NCBI GenBank assembly: GCA_018645535.1
Contig: JABGWN010000237.1
Span: 1 to 14,350, forward strand
DNA length: 14,350 bases
Direction: 5' to 3'
From: Methanobacteriota archaeon
GTDB lineage: Archaea > Thermoplasmatota > Poseidoniia > Poseidoniales > Poseidoniaceae
How positions within the stretch are numbered: the stretch's first letter is position 1; the number at the start of each line of letters is the position of its first letter. Positions 8,101 to 14,350 of this stretch are shown here, one piece after another. A program made the translations under genes and the position numbers. Below the pieces are notes generated by a model, which was not told the origin of the DNA, did no database searches, and saw only the letters and a program-made list of their open reading frames with translations.

Positions 8101-11100
8101 ACTGCAATTGGGTCCACTGTCCACGGAATTTCGCTTCGGTTTGAAACATCACCAGCAAGTCCAAGGGATGTGCCAGTATCCATTTCTGGAACGATTTCGC
8201 ACCGTACTGGGCTATCTGGGTCACTTGGATCGACTTGTCCACATGGAGGGAGATTTGCATCTCCCCCGTTGACGAGAGTAATGAACCAATGTGTAGCGTT
8301 GACATCAACGAAATCGATGATGTTGACTGCTTGTCCGGTTAGAGAAGCGTCATTACCATCCCAAAGTGTACTGTATGCCTTGTAAGCAGACACTTCATTG
8401 TAATCAATTCCAGCTGTGGTAAGAGCAGGGCCGTGATACATGTATCTCCAGTTACCGAATGTTCCATCTCCGTTGTTGATAGTAGCATCGAAGAATGAAA
8501 TTGGTTGTGTTCCTTCCAAAGTCATTGTACCTGCGATGTTCATTCTGTGCATAACACGCATTGAACGAGGCTCGTCCTCATCTCCGTGTAGGAACGGGAA
8601 CGGATAATCAGTAGCAAGATCTGGTTGAACCCGTCCAACATAACTGTAATCGCCTGCTGGTAAACTTGTGTTAACGCGTTCATATTGAGCTGAAAGTCCA
8701 CTTGAGTCTTGAACGACGTCGTGTTGCAACGTATTACTGTTCCAAATGATTTCTTCAAGTCCGCCAGGTGCTACCCCTGCTCCGTTATCCATTGTTGAGT
8801 TGAATTGTACTTGTTTCCAAACACCAGATGCGCCTCCAAGTTGCTCGAATGAAACCGAGGTCAATCCGATGGAATTTGCACGGTAGCCAAGTCCGTCAAA
8901 GTTGGTAAAGTTGGTTGGCTCTGTGAGGTTACCAAATAGTCCACCGTAGAAGGAGAATGTTACTGGAGCATATGGAATCGGATTTGAGTAAATTCCACGC
9001 TGATAGTCAGCTGTATAGTAGGAATAAAATTCTAACCACAACTGTTGTTCATCGCTTCTAAAGAATTCCCAATTGTTACTGCTTGGATCAATGGTCATAT
9101 TCGCCTCGACGCCGACCAAGTAGTCAGCTGATGTGGCGCCGTTGAAAGCAAACATTTCTGTTACAACCGCATAGACCTTGTACGTCGTGCTATCGCCGAC
9201 AACAATATCCTCAGGATAGAGGAATTGACCCACTGAGAAGCGTCCATCTTGTCCTGTGAGAATATTTGTTGTTTCGATTGCAGTCGTTCCATTTGCAGCC
9301 CATTCAATGTGAACTTGGACGGGCATATTGCTCGCATTTTCCGAAACAAGTGTAATTGGATTGACCCATGTAACTACACCGCTGAAGATTGCCGGGCTTT
9401 GAGCATCCATCCATAGATTGCTTGGCATGTCTAAGGTGATGAATGTAGGCGCCTTGTCTTCATCATCGAGTGTACAATCGTTATCCGAATCCCAATCTGA
9501 GGAAAGAGGTCCTGCAACACAAGTTGATGAGTAGCCTTCTTCGAAGTGATCCCAATCAGCATCTGCTCTCGTATCATTATCGTCGTCTTCGTCAATTACG
9601 TCTGGACCAGTGAATGGGTCAGTTGGATCTGCAAGAGCTTCTCCGCTGCCGAAGTCGTCGTGATCCCATGGGTTGGTTGAATTACGTTGGAATCGTTCAG
9701 GCCAGAGCATGACTTCGTCTTCATCATGCATTCCGTCCTGATCATCGTCGACATCAATATCGTCTCTGTCTCCATCGTTATCATGGTCGAAGGCTTGAGT
9801 GATTGAAACTAGTAATTCTACAGTGTTGCTGATTCCATCGCCATCCCAATCGTCGTCAGCCCAGTTAACGATTCCATCGTTATCGTGGTCCCAAGTCGAT
9901 TGTTCCTCGCCCCAGAAACATCCAGCGATGAGTTCTTGATTAACGTCAAGAATTCCGTTGTTATCATCATCTACGTCTTCACCATCCGGCACACCGTCGT
10001 TGTCGTTGTCAACGTCGTATACCTTCGGTTGGATGAGTCCGAGAGTCATGTCGCCACGGTCCCAAACTGCTTGGTAGAATCCATCATCATCGGCATCTGC
10101 ATCGTTCCCATCGTCATCGTTATCGACACAATTCGTACCTGAGAAGAAATTACCATTCTCTTGGCCTGCGTCATCATCAAGATCGTCGTTTGAATCTACT
10201 TCGAAATAGTCCCATACGCCATCATTGTCGTCATCAACGTCAAACCAATCGAAAACCGAGTCATAATCATCATCAAGGTCGATGCTGTTGTTGTAGAAGT
10301 CTCCGTCAACGTCTCCGTCAGCATCATTTTGAAGTAAATCGGCTCCAAGTTCGTCAGGGAAATCTGCCTCAGCCCCATTGTCTGAGTTCCATTGCCAAAT
10401 ACCTGTGAAAAGACCCATCCATGTAACGAACGAATCGCGGTTGTTTTGCATTTGAAGATAAGTTATTGCAGAATCGGTATTACCGTCTCCGCCAAAGTCG
10501 TAATGCCAACATCCACCTTGTGCCCCGGGGGTGCAAGACCAGTTACCAGAGGCTCCGCCAGGAGTTGCCCCTTGGTCGACGACTGCGTCAGGCCGTGTCG
10601 AATATGGAAGTCCGAATTGAGCGTTTACGCCGTTGAGTGGCATCTGATAAGCGATAGCATAGGCATATCCGCAAACGAAGCCTTGACCAAGATTTCCGAC
10701 AGTAACGCCACACGTAGTCATGTTGAATGAACCACCCATCTTTACGTCGTTAACATCTTGAATTCCATCATTTCCTTCGTCTTGGTCCCACCAGTCTGGC
10801 AGTCCATCGCCGTCTTGATCGATGTCAAGGCCGTTAACGAGGGAGTCCCCATCGCTGTCGATATCCCATTCATTCCCACCATTGTAGGAAGACCAACGGG
10901 CGAATAAGAACCAGTAAAATTCCGGGATAGTACCTGGGGTTACTGGGTTTGTTGTCCCGTCATATCCGTTGTAATCGATCATCATCTCAGAGAACGGGTT
11001 GTGCAAGAATACCATTGTCCAATACAAATCTGCGTTAGTAGCGTAATCTTGGTTATCTGCTCCACCGGTAAGAGATCCTCCATCACCAACAGGATATGCT

Positions 11101-13079
11101 GGTTGTTGGAAAGCGTCAGTAAGATCTGCATCGACCAATCCACAGTTTCCATCATCAGGGTCGAACAAGTCGGAAAGACCGTCGTTATCATCATCCCAGT
11201 CGATGTCGTTTTCTAGACCGTCACCATCAATGTCTGAATCAACAGAATTTGGACCGTCATCACGGTATAGTGCCCCGTTGATAGCATGAAGATCTCCATC
11301 ATTATCGAGGTCGCAATCCCAATCGATGTCGAGCATGTCGATAATTCCGTCATTGTCGTCATCAACGTCTTCCCAGTTCAGTACACCATCGCCATCCCAA
11401 TCATTGAATTGAGAGAACGATGCACGACGTGTTTGACATCTTGGATCTGGATTTGTTGGATTTGGATTCGCTGATGTTGGGCAATTCCAAGCAATAACGT
11501 CAGACGCCTTGTCAAGTGGGAAGCTGTCGTTCTCGTTATCGATGTTATCATTGTCAGTGTCATACTCGAAGTTTGTAGCGTCTCCACTTACGAGAACGTT
11601 TCCTAGGTTATCTGGAGAGGTTGTTCCACCCATTTCTGGGTCAAGCCAATCATAGATTGCGTTGTAGTTTTGGTCGAATGGGCGAAGTCGGTCATCGTCA
11701 AGGTCTTGGTCGTAATCAAGTTCGCAATCCACCCCAGCCTTTCCATCAGTATTGCCACCTGGCGTTTCGTAAGGAGATCTGTCGGTCCAAGTATAGTCAC
11801 TTAGGCCATCATTATTGAAATCAATATTTACGCAGACATCGGGGATTCCGTCGTTGTCGTCGTCTGGATCGAACATGTCCAGAATAAGATCGTTATCGTC
11901 ATCAGTATCTGCAGAGTCGGGAGTTCCGTCGTTATCGTTGTCAGGATCGATGAAGTTTGGAATTCCATCTCCATCAAGATCTCCGTCGATGATGTCTGTG
12001 AAGGAAGGCGTACCTGCTGCACCGTCACCAGTCGCTCCTCCAGCATAGTCAAACTCGTCGTTTGCATCCACTCTTGCAGCTTCCCAGGTAACGTAGTTAA
12101 CGCCACCAGAATAATCTCTGTAATCAATAAAGTCCCATGTTGTTGGGGCTGCGAAAAGATTGCCTGCTTGGGTATGTGAGGTTGTAATTGATGAATTATA
12201 CGGGTTTGAATCTTCAACGTCCTTTACACCATCATCATCATCATCGTCGTCAAAGTAATCTCTTACGCCATCGTTGTCGAAGTCACATGGCCATGTAAAT
12301 TGGTCAATGCGGCCATCATTGTCATCATCTTCATCGAATCGGCCTGCTCCTGAGCCATCTGTGTCTTCGTCTGTTACGCCATCATTGTCGTGATCCAATG
12401 GGTTTTGATCGGCCAGGTAAAAGGCACCTACTTGTGTACCGGTCCATGGATGAATTGTATCTTCGGGGAGGTAACGGTGGGTGCTGACGTTGAGAGGGTC
12501 GAGACCCTGTCCTTCAAGAGCAGCTATGTCAAGAGGTCCTTCGAGGATTCCATCGTTGTCGTCATCCCAGTCATCTGCATCAGAGATACCATCGTTGTCG
12601 TGGTCGAATGGGTCTGTTCCATAACAACCATCAAATCGTTCCAGTAGATCGTAGATTCCGTCATTATCATCATCAAGATCGTACAAGTCGCTGATACCAT
12701 CGTTATCGTGATCATCACGGTTTGATTCTTCGATAAGGAAATTATTCGATGCCATAATTGCTTCAATAGCAGCAACATCATGAATTACACCGGATGCAAC
12801 GCCAGTATCGGCCCACATGATGTCACTAAGAGAGGGGTGAACGTTATCGTTATTGAACGTCGTATCGCCGTCATAACTGCCTTGACCCGCTTGATTCATT
12901 GATTGCATAGCAGGACTGCTTTCCATGGGACTGTATTCAACATCGACTGTTGTCGTTGGTTCATCCCAATCTGTTGGGATCATCATTGCCAGTGTCGTAC
13001 TCATAACCATGAGCATGACTAAAATCACAGATGTGAGTATGTTTGATTCTGAATTCTTTTTGTATCGGATTTTCAGCAT
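5148..13079 (-). CDS. Giant membrane-anchored surface protein: TSP3-like calcium repeats, beta-sandwich modules, TM helix, DUF4129-like tail
   Basis: From ATG at 13079 the protein has 2643 residues in one unbroken frame; GAGGGG 5 nt upstream supports this start over TTG at 13124. Residues 1-13 are basic and 14-34 hydrophobic (ILTSVILVMLMVMSTTLAMMI minus its last residue), an export signal or N-terminal anchor. Residues about 120-1205 are alternating DHDNDGIxD and DxDDDNDGIxD units, thrombospondin type 3-like, which bind calcium and form stiff stalks in known proteins. Three larger inserts interrupt this array. Residues about 1205-2445 are beta-sandwich modules with TDTNGFFEMPF- and VTDGDGFYSI-type motifs (carboxypeptidase-regulatory/Ig-like) and many NxS/T sequons. 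A transmembrane helix (LMAYGIVLMALLVASALYY) covers 2463-2481 and is followed by RRAMSRR, giving an inside C-terminus. Residues about 2510-2580 resemble DUF4129 (GFMKKVYETTREF, LTIFEEARYSD). I infer a calcium-stiffened surface stalk or adhesin with an intracellular domain; the partner is unknown. Confidence 0.93.
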   Translation of the reverse strand: MLKIRYKKNSESNILTSVILVMLMVMSTTLAMMIPTDWDEPTTTVDVEYSPMESSPAMQSMNQAGQGSYDGDTTFNNDNVHPSLSDIMWADTGVASGVIHDVAAIEAIMASNNFLIEESNRDDHDNDGISDLYDLDDDNDGIYDLLERFDGCYGTDPFDHDNDGISDADDWDDDNDGILEGPLDIAALEGQGLDPLNVSTHRYLPEDTIHPWTGTQVGAFYLADQNPLDHDNDGVTDEDTDGSGAGRFDEDDDNDGRIDQFTWPCDFDNDGVRDYFDDDDDDDGVKDVEDSNPYNSSITTSHTQAGNLFAAPTTWDFIDYRDYSGGVNYVTWEAARVDANDEFDYAGGATGDGAAGTPSFTDIIDGDLDGDGIPNFIDPDNDNDGTPDSADTDDDNDLILDMFDPDDDNDGIPDVCVNIDFNNDGLSDYTWTDRSPYETPGGNTDGKAGVDCELDYDQDLDDDRLRPFDQNYNAIYDWLDPEMGGTTSPDNLGNVLVSGDATNFEYDTDNDNIDNENDSFPLDKASDVIAWNCPTSANPNPTNPDPRCQTRRASFSQFNDWDGDGVLNWEDVDDDNDGIIDMLDIDWDCDLDNDGDLHAINGALYRDDGPNSVDSDIDGDGLENDIDWDDDNDGLSDLFDPDDGNCGLVDADLTDAFQQPAYPVGDGGSLTGGADNQDYATNADLYWTMVFLHNPFSEMMIDYNGYDGTTNPVTPGTIPEFYWFLFARWSSYNGGNEWDIDSDGDSLVNGLDIDQDGDGLPDWWDQDEGNDGIQDVNDVKMGGSFNMTTCGVTVGNLGQGFVCGYAYAIAYQMPLNGVNAQFGLPYSTRPDAVVDQGATPGGASGNWSCTPGAQGGCWHYDFGGDGNTDSAITYLQMQNNRDSFVTWMGLFTGIWQWNSDNGAEADFPDELGADLLQNDADGDVDGDFYNNSIDLDDDYDSVFDWFDVDDDNDGVWDYFEVDSNDDLDDDAGQENGNFFSGTNCVDNDDDGNDADADDDGFYQAVWDRGDMTLGLIQPKVYDVDNDNDGVPDGEDVDDDNNGILDVNQELIAGCFWGEEQSTWDHDNDGIVNWADDDWDGDGISNTVELLVSITQAFDHDNDGDRDDIDVDDDQDGMHDEDEVMLWPERFQRNSTNPWDHDDFGSGEALADPTDPFTGPDVIDEDDDNDTRADADWDHFEEGYSSTCVAGPLSSDWDSDNDCTLDDEDKAPTFITLDMPSNLWMDAQSPAIFSGVVTWVNPITLVSENASNMPVQVHIEWAANGTTAIETTNILTGQDGRFSVGQFLYPEDIVVGDSTTYKVYAVVTEMFAFNGATSADYLVGVEANMTIDPSSNNWEFFRSDEQQLWLEFYSYYTADYQRGIYSNPIPYAPVTFSFYGGLFGNLTEPTNFTNFDGLGYRANSIGLTSVSFEQLGGASGVWKQVQFNSTMDNGAGVAPGGLEEIIWNSNTLQHDVVQDSSGLSAQYERVNTSLPAGDYSYVGRVQPDLATDYPFPFLHGDEDEPRSMRVMHRMNIAGTMTLEGTQPISFFDATINNGDGTFGNWRYMYHGPALTTAGIDYNEVSAYKAYSTLWDGNDASLTGQAVNIIDFVDVNATHWFITLVNGGDANLPPCGQVDPSDPDSPVRCEIVPEMDTGTSLGLAGDVSNRSEIPWTVDPIAVQLDRDRNGIFSSGGETQFTQTPKCRDALGNDILMIVQGDETECQTKGGTQAVYDYNFTWESQFASGTYGMRVDFTNSAYYFTGNSSTLATTGAYINVTVIGTTDFQLTSIPRLYRNTNTSIQARLIDNSLQPVREAPVNYTWSFDGRTETSYTDTNGFFEMPFNITADDDLGSFTLTFDYEGTSLLKPSNAVQQVWVVSRTFVSVISTDGNRRQSGDLWDFTAQVKDDNKTFEYDSGGRDLDGTTAPNGGLVDVIFEGTDFDNVQHRQVIATLAPSAGVISLPETQPDNAHLCYYDGNGDGFADRDVNQDGVLERLESVGCLKADVSPLSPLKLREDPESFLPDGFGPVNVILRFEESLPNEGCAGLDASYLGLQGQWDPCANVPGNNHFRTVMTYNANGFSLIGRTLLSVDDQIVYTSEIDTVTGLVVPKPMVVTGQLKDELGTNLTDRTIRVSYEMVNGQSGPVNCNAGVTDGDGFYSIACPLSDATAGKTKVTVSYSSYDNNDAFRYDNKTVQTEFDVFSNSTLDINEVGPFKSSVDTFTVDGIPYPVLYLKESFHVDALLSQSNGRSVGGKCLNIYLDPEENIRPIATIRTSDIDGTAEWFSGDPLQNPTLRGVELTGGKKEGFRTLRVAFEPDFNIPGGCDRDIENVLNGSFAELDVLVRSRVDMQVQTTWYRGGEAGVPEDTPIIGEVALLRDRIDVAIEAEEIQFIRQYRDETGAWQTMPGGVNNSITNEQGIARFEWNFDGRTCDGVECTGEWQVIAVYSGSTNFQASQNNITFAVDYKEKVSEEKAGFFSPENLMAYGIVLMALLVASALYYRRAMSRRQVQSLRGILTDTMMQLEASNEYIKIIFDCYKNLVKHFRKYGFMKKVYETTREFEAAVRAAFNMVPPQQLDGFLTIFEEARYSDHNIGVMQRDQAISTLGAITTSITAALGEDSLVKRYEGSGLYDKQTKAGEFVAADGTTRQAGIVDGESTDFKI
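9480..12720 (-). repeat. TSP3-like calcium-binding repeat array within the giant gene
   Basis: This stretch encodes dozens of DxDxDG-type loops, mostly paired as DHDNDGI and DDDNDGI units about 12-13 residues apart. At the DNA level the units differ widely because GAT/GAC and AAT/AAC are mixed, so it is a protein repeat and not a clean satellite. Interruptions occur near residues 298-370, 652-741 and 781-920, where Trp, Tyr, Cys and Gly replace the Asp-rich pattern. Confidence 0.9.
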
Positions 13080-13084
13080 GTGAG

Positions 13085-13090
13085 CCCCTC
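13085..13090 (-). promoter_or_regulatory. Ribosome binding site deciding the start of the giant gene
   Basis: The minus strand reads GAGGGG 5 nt before ATG at 13079. The longer reading from TTG at 13124 has no comparable site and would place the promoter-like sequence inside the coding region, so the ATG is preferred. Confidence 0.6.
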
Positions 13091-13115
13091 TTAACAAGTT
13101 GCTGACAAGAGAACT

Positions 13116-13126
13116 GTATATCAAAA
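13116..13126 (-). promoter_or_regulatory. Possible TATA box for the giant gene
   Basis: The minus strand reads TTTTGATATAC, a fair match to an archaeal TATA element. It lies about 42 nt before the ATG, predicting transcription start near 13096 and a leader of about 17 nt that includes the GAGGGG site. No clear BRE is seen upstream. It stands downstream of the preceding gene's terminator, as expected for an independent transcript. Confidence 0.45.
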
Positions 13127-13169
13127 CAATGGGTGGTTGATAGTCAAAAGTATCACCCGGAATAAAAGG

Positions 13170-13211
13170 ATATCAAAAGAAAGGAGCCTCAGGGGAGCTG
13201 ACTCCCCTGAG
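13170..13211 (-). terminator. Hairpin and T-rich tail after the Q/G-TSP3 gene
   Basis: A perfect 10-bp stem, CTCAGGGGAG at 13188-13197 against CTCCCCTGAG at 13202-13211, encloses a 4-nt loop. On the minus strand it is followed by the T-rich sequence GCTCCTTTCTTTTGATATCC. It lies 58 bp after the stop of the upstream gene and before the putative promoter of the giant gene, in the 189-bp intergenic region. Archaeal termination relies mainly on T-runs, so the hairpin could instead stabilise the mRNA 3' end. Confidence 0.6.
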
Positions 13212-13268
13212 ACCCGGCCGTCCAATACAAGTTGCATTGGAGTTACGACATTAATCTGTTCAACGTAT

Positions 13269-14350
13269 TCAGGATTCGAGGGAATCGAGGATTCCATCGC
13301 CATCATCGTCGTCATCGAGGTGGTCGTCGATAGCGTCGTTGTCGTGGTCAAATTGACCTGTGAGATCGTTGCCATCGTTGATTTCAAACCAGTCTGAAAG
13401 ACCATCGTTATCGTCATCGGTGTCACTGAGATCCCAGATTCCGTCGTTGTCGTGATCGTAGCGGTAGTTACCGAAGTCGCCGTCTGCTTCATCGACATCA
13501 AGAATGTTGTCGTTGTCGTCATCGTCGTCTACTCCATCGTCCATGCCATCGTTATCGTGGTCACGGGATAGGTCGGTAACACCATCTTCGGCAACGTCGT
13601 TTCTGTTGTCGATTCCATCGTTGTCGATGTCGAGGTCAACAGCGTCGCTGATTCCATCGTTGTCGTGATCGTAAATGTTCGTATTAGGATCATTGTCGTT
13701 CACTTCTTCATCGTCATCGATTCCATCGCCATCGTCGTCGCTGTCTTCAGCGTCGTCAATTCCGTCGTTGTCGTGATCTTGCGGGTTGTCGTCGAGGTCG
13801 TCAACCAATCCGTCGTTGTCGTCATCGTTGTCGAGGTCATCAGGGATGCCGTCTCCATCGTTGTCGTTTTCGCCGTTTTGGTCTTGGTTGTCAAGTTGCT
13901 GGCCTTGCTGTTGATCGGTTTGCTGGCCTTGTTGACCTTGCTGACCGTTCTGGGTTTGTCCTTGCTGCTGTTGGTTCTGACCGTTTTGGTTCTGACCGTT
14001 TTGGTCTTGACTGTCTTGTTGGCCTTGTTGGCCTCCTTGGTCTCCACCTTGTTGCTGCTGTCCTTGCCCATTGTCTTGCTGTTGACCTTGCTGTCCTTGC
14101 TGACCTTGCTGTCCTTGCTGACCTTGCTGTCCTTGCTGGCCTTGTTGACCTTGCTGACCTTGCTGTCCTTGCTGACCTTGCTGTCCTTGCTGACCTTGCT
14201 GTCCTTGCTGACCTTGCTGACCTTGTTGTTGTCCCTGACCTTGACCTTGTCCTTGACCCTGTCCTTGACCTTGTCCTTGACCTTGTCCTTGACCTTGTCC
14301 TTGACCTTGTCCTTGACCTTGTCCTTGTCCTTGTCCTTGTCCTTGTCCTT
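13269..14350 (-). CDS. Gly/Gln-repeat protein with C-terminal TSP3-like calcium-binding repeats, 5' end outside window
   Basis: The frame is open from the window edge to TGA at 13269, giving 359 residues; the N-terminus, presumably with a signal peptide, is not visible. In order it has 20 Gly-Gln dipeptides, 16 Gly-Gln-Gln tripeptides, a Q/N/G-rich linker (QQDSQDQNGQNQNG), then about 200 residues of Asp-rich calcium loops. The loops alternate DHDNDGIxD and DDDNDGIxD types and include DHDNDGISD, DHDNDGMDD and DHDNDGIWD. The protein ends in DGDGILDSLES with no transmembrane segment or recognisable sorting motif, so it is probably released or held by other partners unless anchored at its unseen N-terminus. 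It shares the calcium repeat type with the giant protein encoded next to it, but is separated from it by a terminator-like hairpin. The Q/G tract resembles flexible or self-associating low-complexity linkers; its role is inference. Confidence 0.88.
   Translation of the reverse strand, partial: GQGQGQGQGQGQGQGQGQGQGQGQGQGQGQGQGQGQGQGQQQGQQGQQGQQGQQGQQGQQGQQGQQGQQGQQGQQGQQGQQGQQGQQGQQQDNGQGQQQQGGDQGGQQGQQDSQDQNGQNQNGQNQQQQGQTQNGQQGQQGQQTDQQQGQQLDNQDQNGENDNDGDGIPDDLDNDDDNDGLVDDLDDNPQDHDNDGIDDAEDSDDDGDGIDDDEEVNDNDPNTNIYDHDNDGISDAVDLDIDNDGIDNRNDVAEDGVTDLSRDHDNDGMDDGVDDDDDNDNILDVDEADGDFGNYRYDHDNDGIWDLSDTDDDNDGLSDWFEINDGNDLTGQFDHDNDAIDDHLDDDDDGDGILDSLES
14079..14222 (-). repeat. (Gly-Gln-Gln)16 coding minisatellite
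   Basis: Sixteen consecutive 9-bp units encode GQQ. On the minus strand most alternate GGTCAGCAA and GGACAGCAA, forming a higher-order 18-bp period, with a single GGTCAACAA and one GGC variant. The near identity of units suggests recent expansion by slippage or unequal exchange while the frame is kept. Confidence 0.9.
14229..14350 (-). repeat. (Gly-Gln)n coding microsatellite, continues past window
   Basis: Twenty Gly-Gln dipeptides are encoded within the window by 6-bp units GGACAA and GGTCAA, often alternating to give a 12-bp period. The last units at the window edge are pure GGACAA, and the tract has not ended where the sequence stops. Assemblies often collapse such arrays, so the true copy number is uncertain. 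Confidence 0.9.

Noticed and set aside
9885..10142. Plus-strand reading frames rich in Val/Ile that look like membrane peptides, also at 11286-11474 and 12390-12647
   Set aside because: They are antisense shadows of GAT/GAC/AAT codons in the calcium repeats, which read as ATC/GTC/ATT on the other strand; no start signals support them.
13080..13124. Longer start of the giant protein from TTG at 13124
   Set aside because: No ribosome binding site; it would swallow the GAGGGG site and TATA-like region and add a non-signal-like prefix before the basic/hydrophobic segment.
13700..14071. Thr/Lys-rich minus-strand frame, and a Thr/Met-rich one at 13121-13522
   Set aside because: Both are frame-shifted readings of the Q/G and Asp-repeat gene; the in-frame reading gives well-formed calcium loops and stays open to the window edge.
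14079..14350. CRISPR-like array
   Set aside because: The repeats are 6 and 9 bp coding units with no spacers, and they keep an open reading frame.

Overview
The window looks like a euryarchaeal chromosome, most probably Marine Group II/III (Poseidoniia) or a close relative. This rests on an archaeal ribosomal protein/RNA polymerase cluster (rpl18e-rpl13-rps9-rpoN), archaeal-type Shine-Dalgarno sites (GGAGGTGA, GAGGTGAT), a tRNA without an encoded CCA, and very large, acidic, calcium-binding-repeat surface proteins. The lineage is an inference; the archaeal assignment is firm. Every supported gene lies on the minus strand, so the biological order runs from high to low coordinates.

Layout in transcription order. 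(1) 14350-13269 is the 3' part of a secreted-type protein gene. A (Gly-Gln)n tract and a (Gly-Gln-Gln)16 tract lead through a Q/N-rich linker into thrombospondin type 3-like (TSP3) DxDxDG calcium-binding repeats. A perfect 10-bp hairpin with a T-rich tail (13170-13211) ends it. (2) 13079-5148 encodes a 2643-residue surface protein: N-terminal hydrophobic segment, about 1100 residues of TSP3-like repeats with aromatic/Cys-rich inserts, about 1200 residues of sequon-rich beta-sandwich modules, a transmembrane helix, and a cytoplasmic tail resembling DUF4129. (3) 5144-4635 is a small helical protein of unknown function starting 3 bp after the giant gene. (4) 4558-3066 is a tightly packed translation/transcription operon: rpl18e, rpl13, rps9, rpoN. 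(5) 3056-2982 is tRNA-Pro(GGG), 9 bp after rpoN and probably on the same transcript. (6) 2932-1 is a secreted parallel beta-helix-like protein that runs off the left edge.

The window is thus a housekeeping operon embedded between cell-surface genes. The usual archaeal companions rpoK, eno and rps2 do not follow rpoN, and rpoD does not precede rpl18e. The surface genes resemble an extracellular matrix or adhesion set: calcium-rigidified stalks, a low-complexity Q/G tract, a beta-helix, and a membrane anchor with an intracellular domain. No mobile element, CRISPR array, rRNA or integrase was seen, and no stretch longer than 300 bases lacks a gene.
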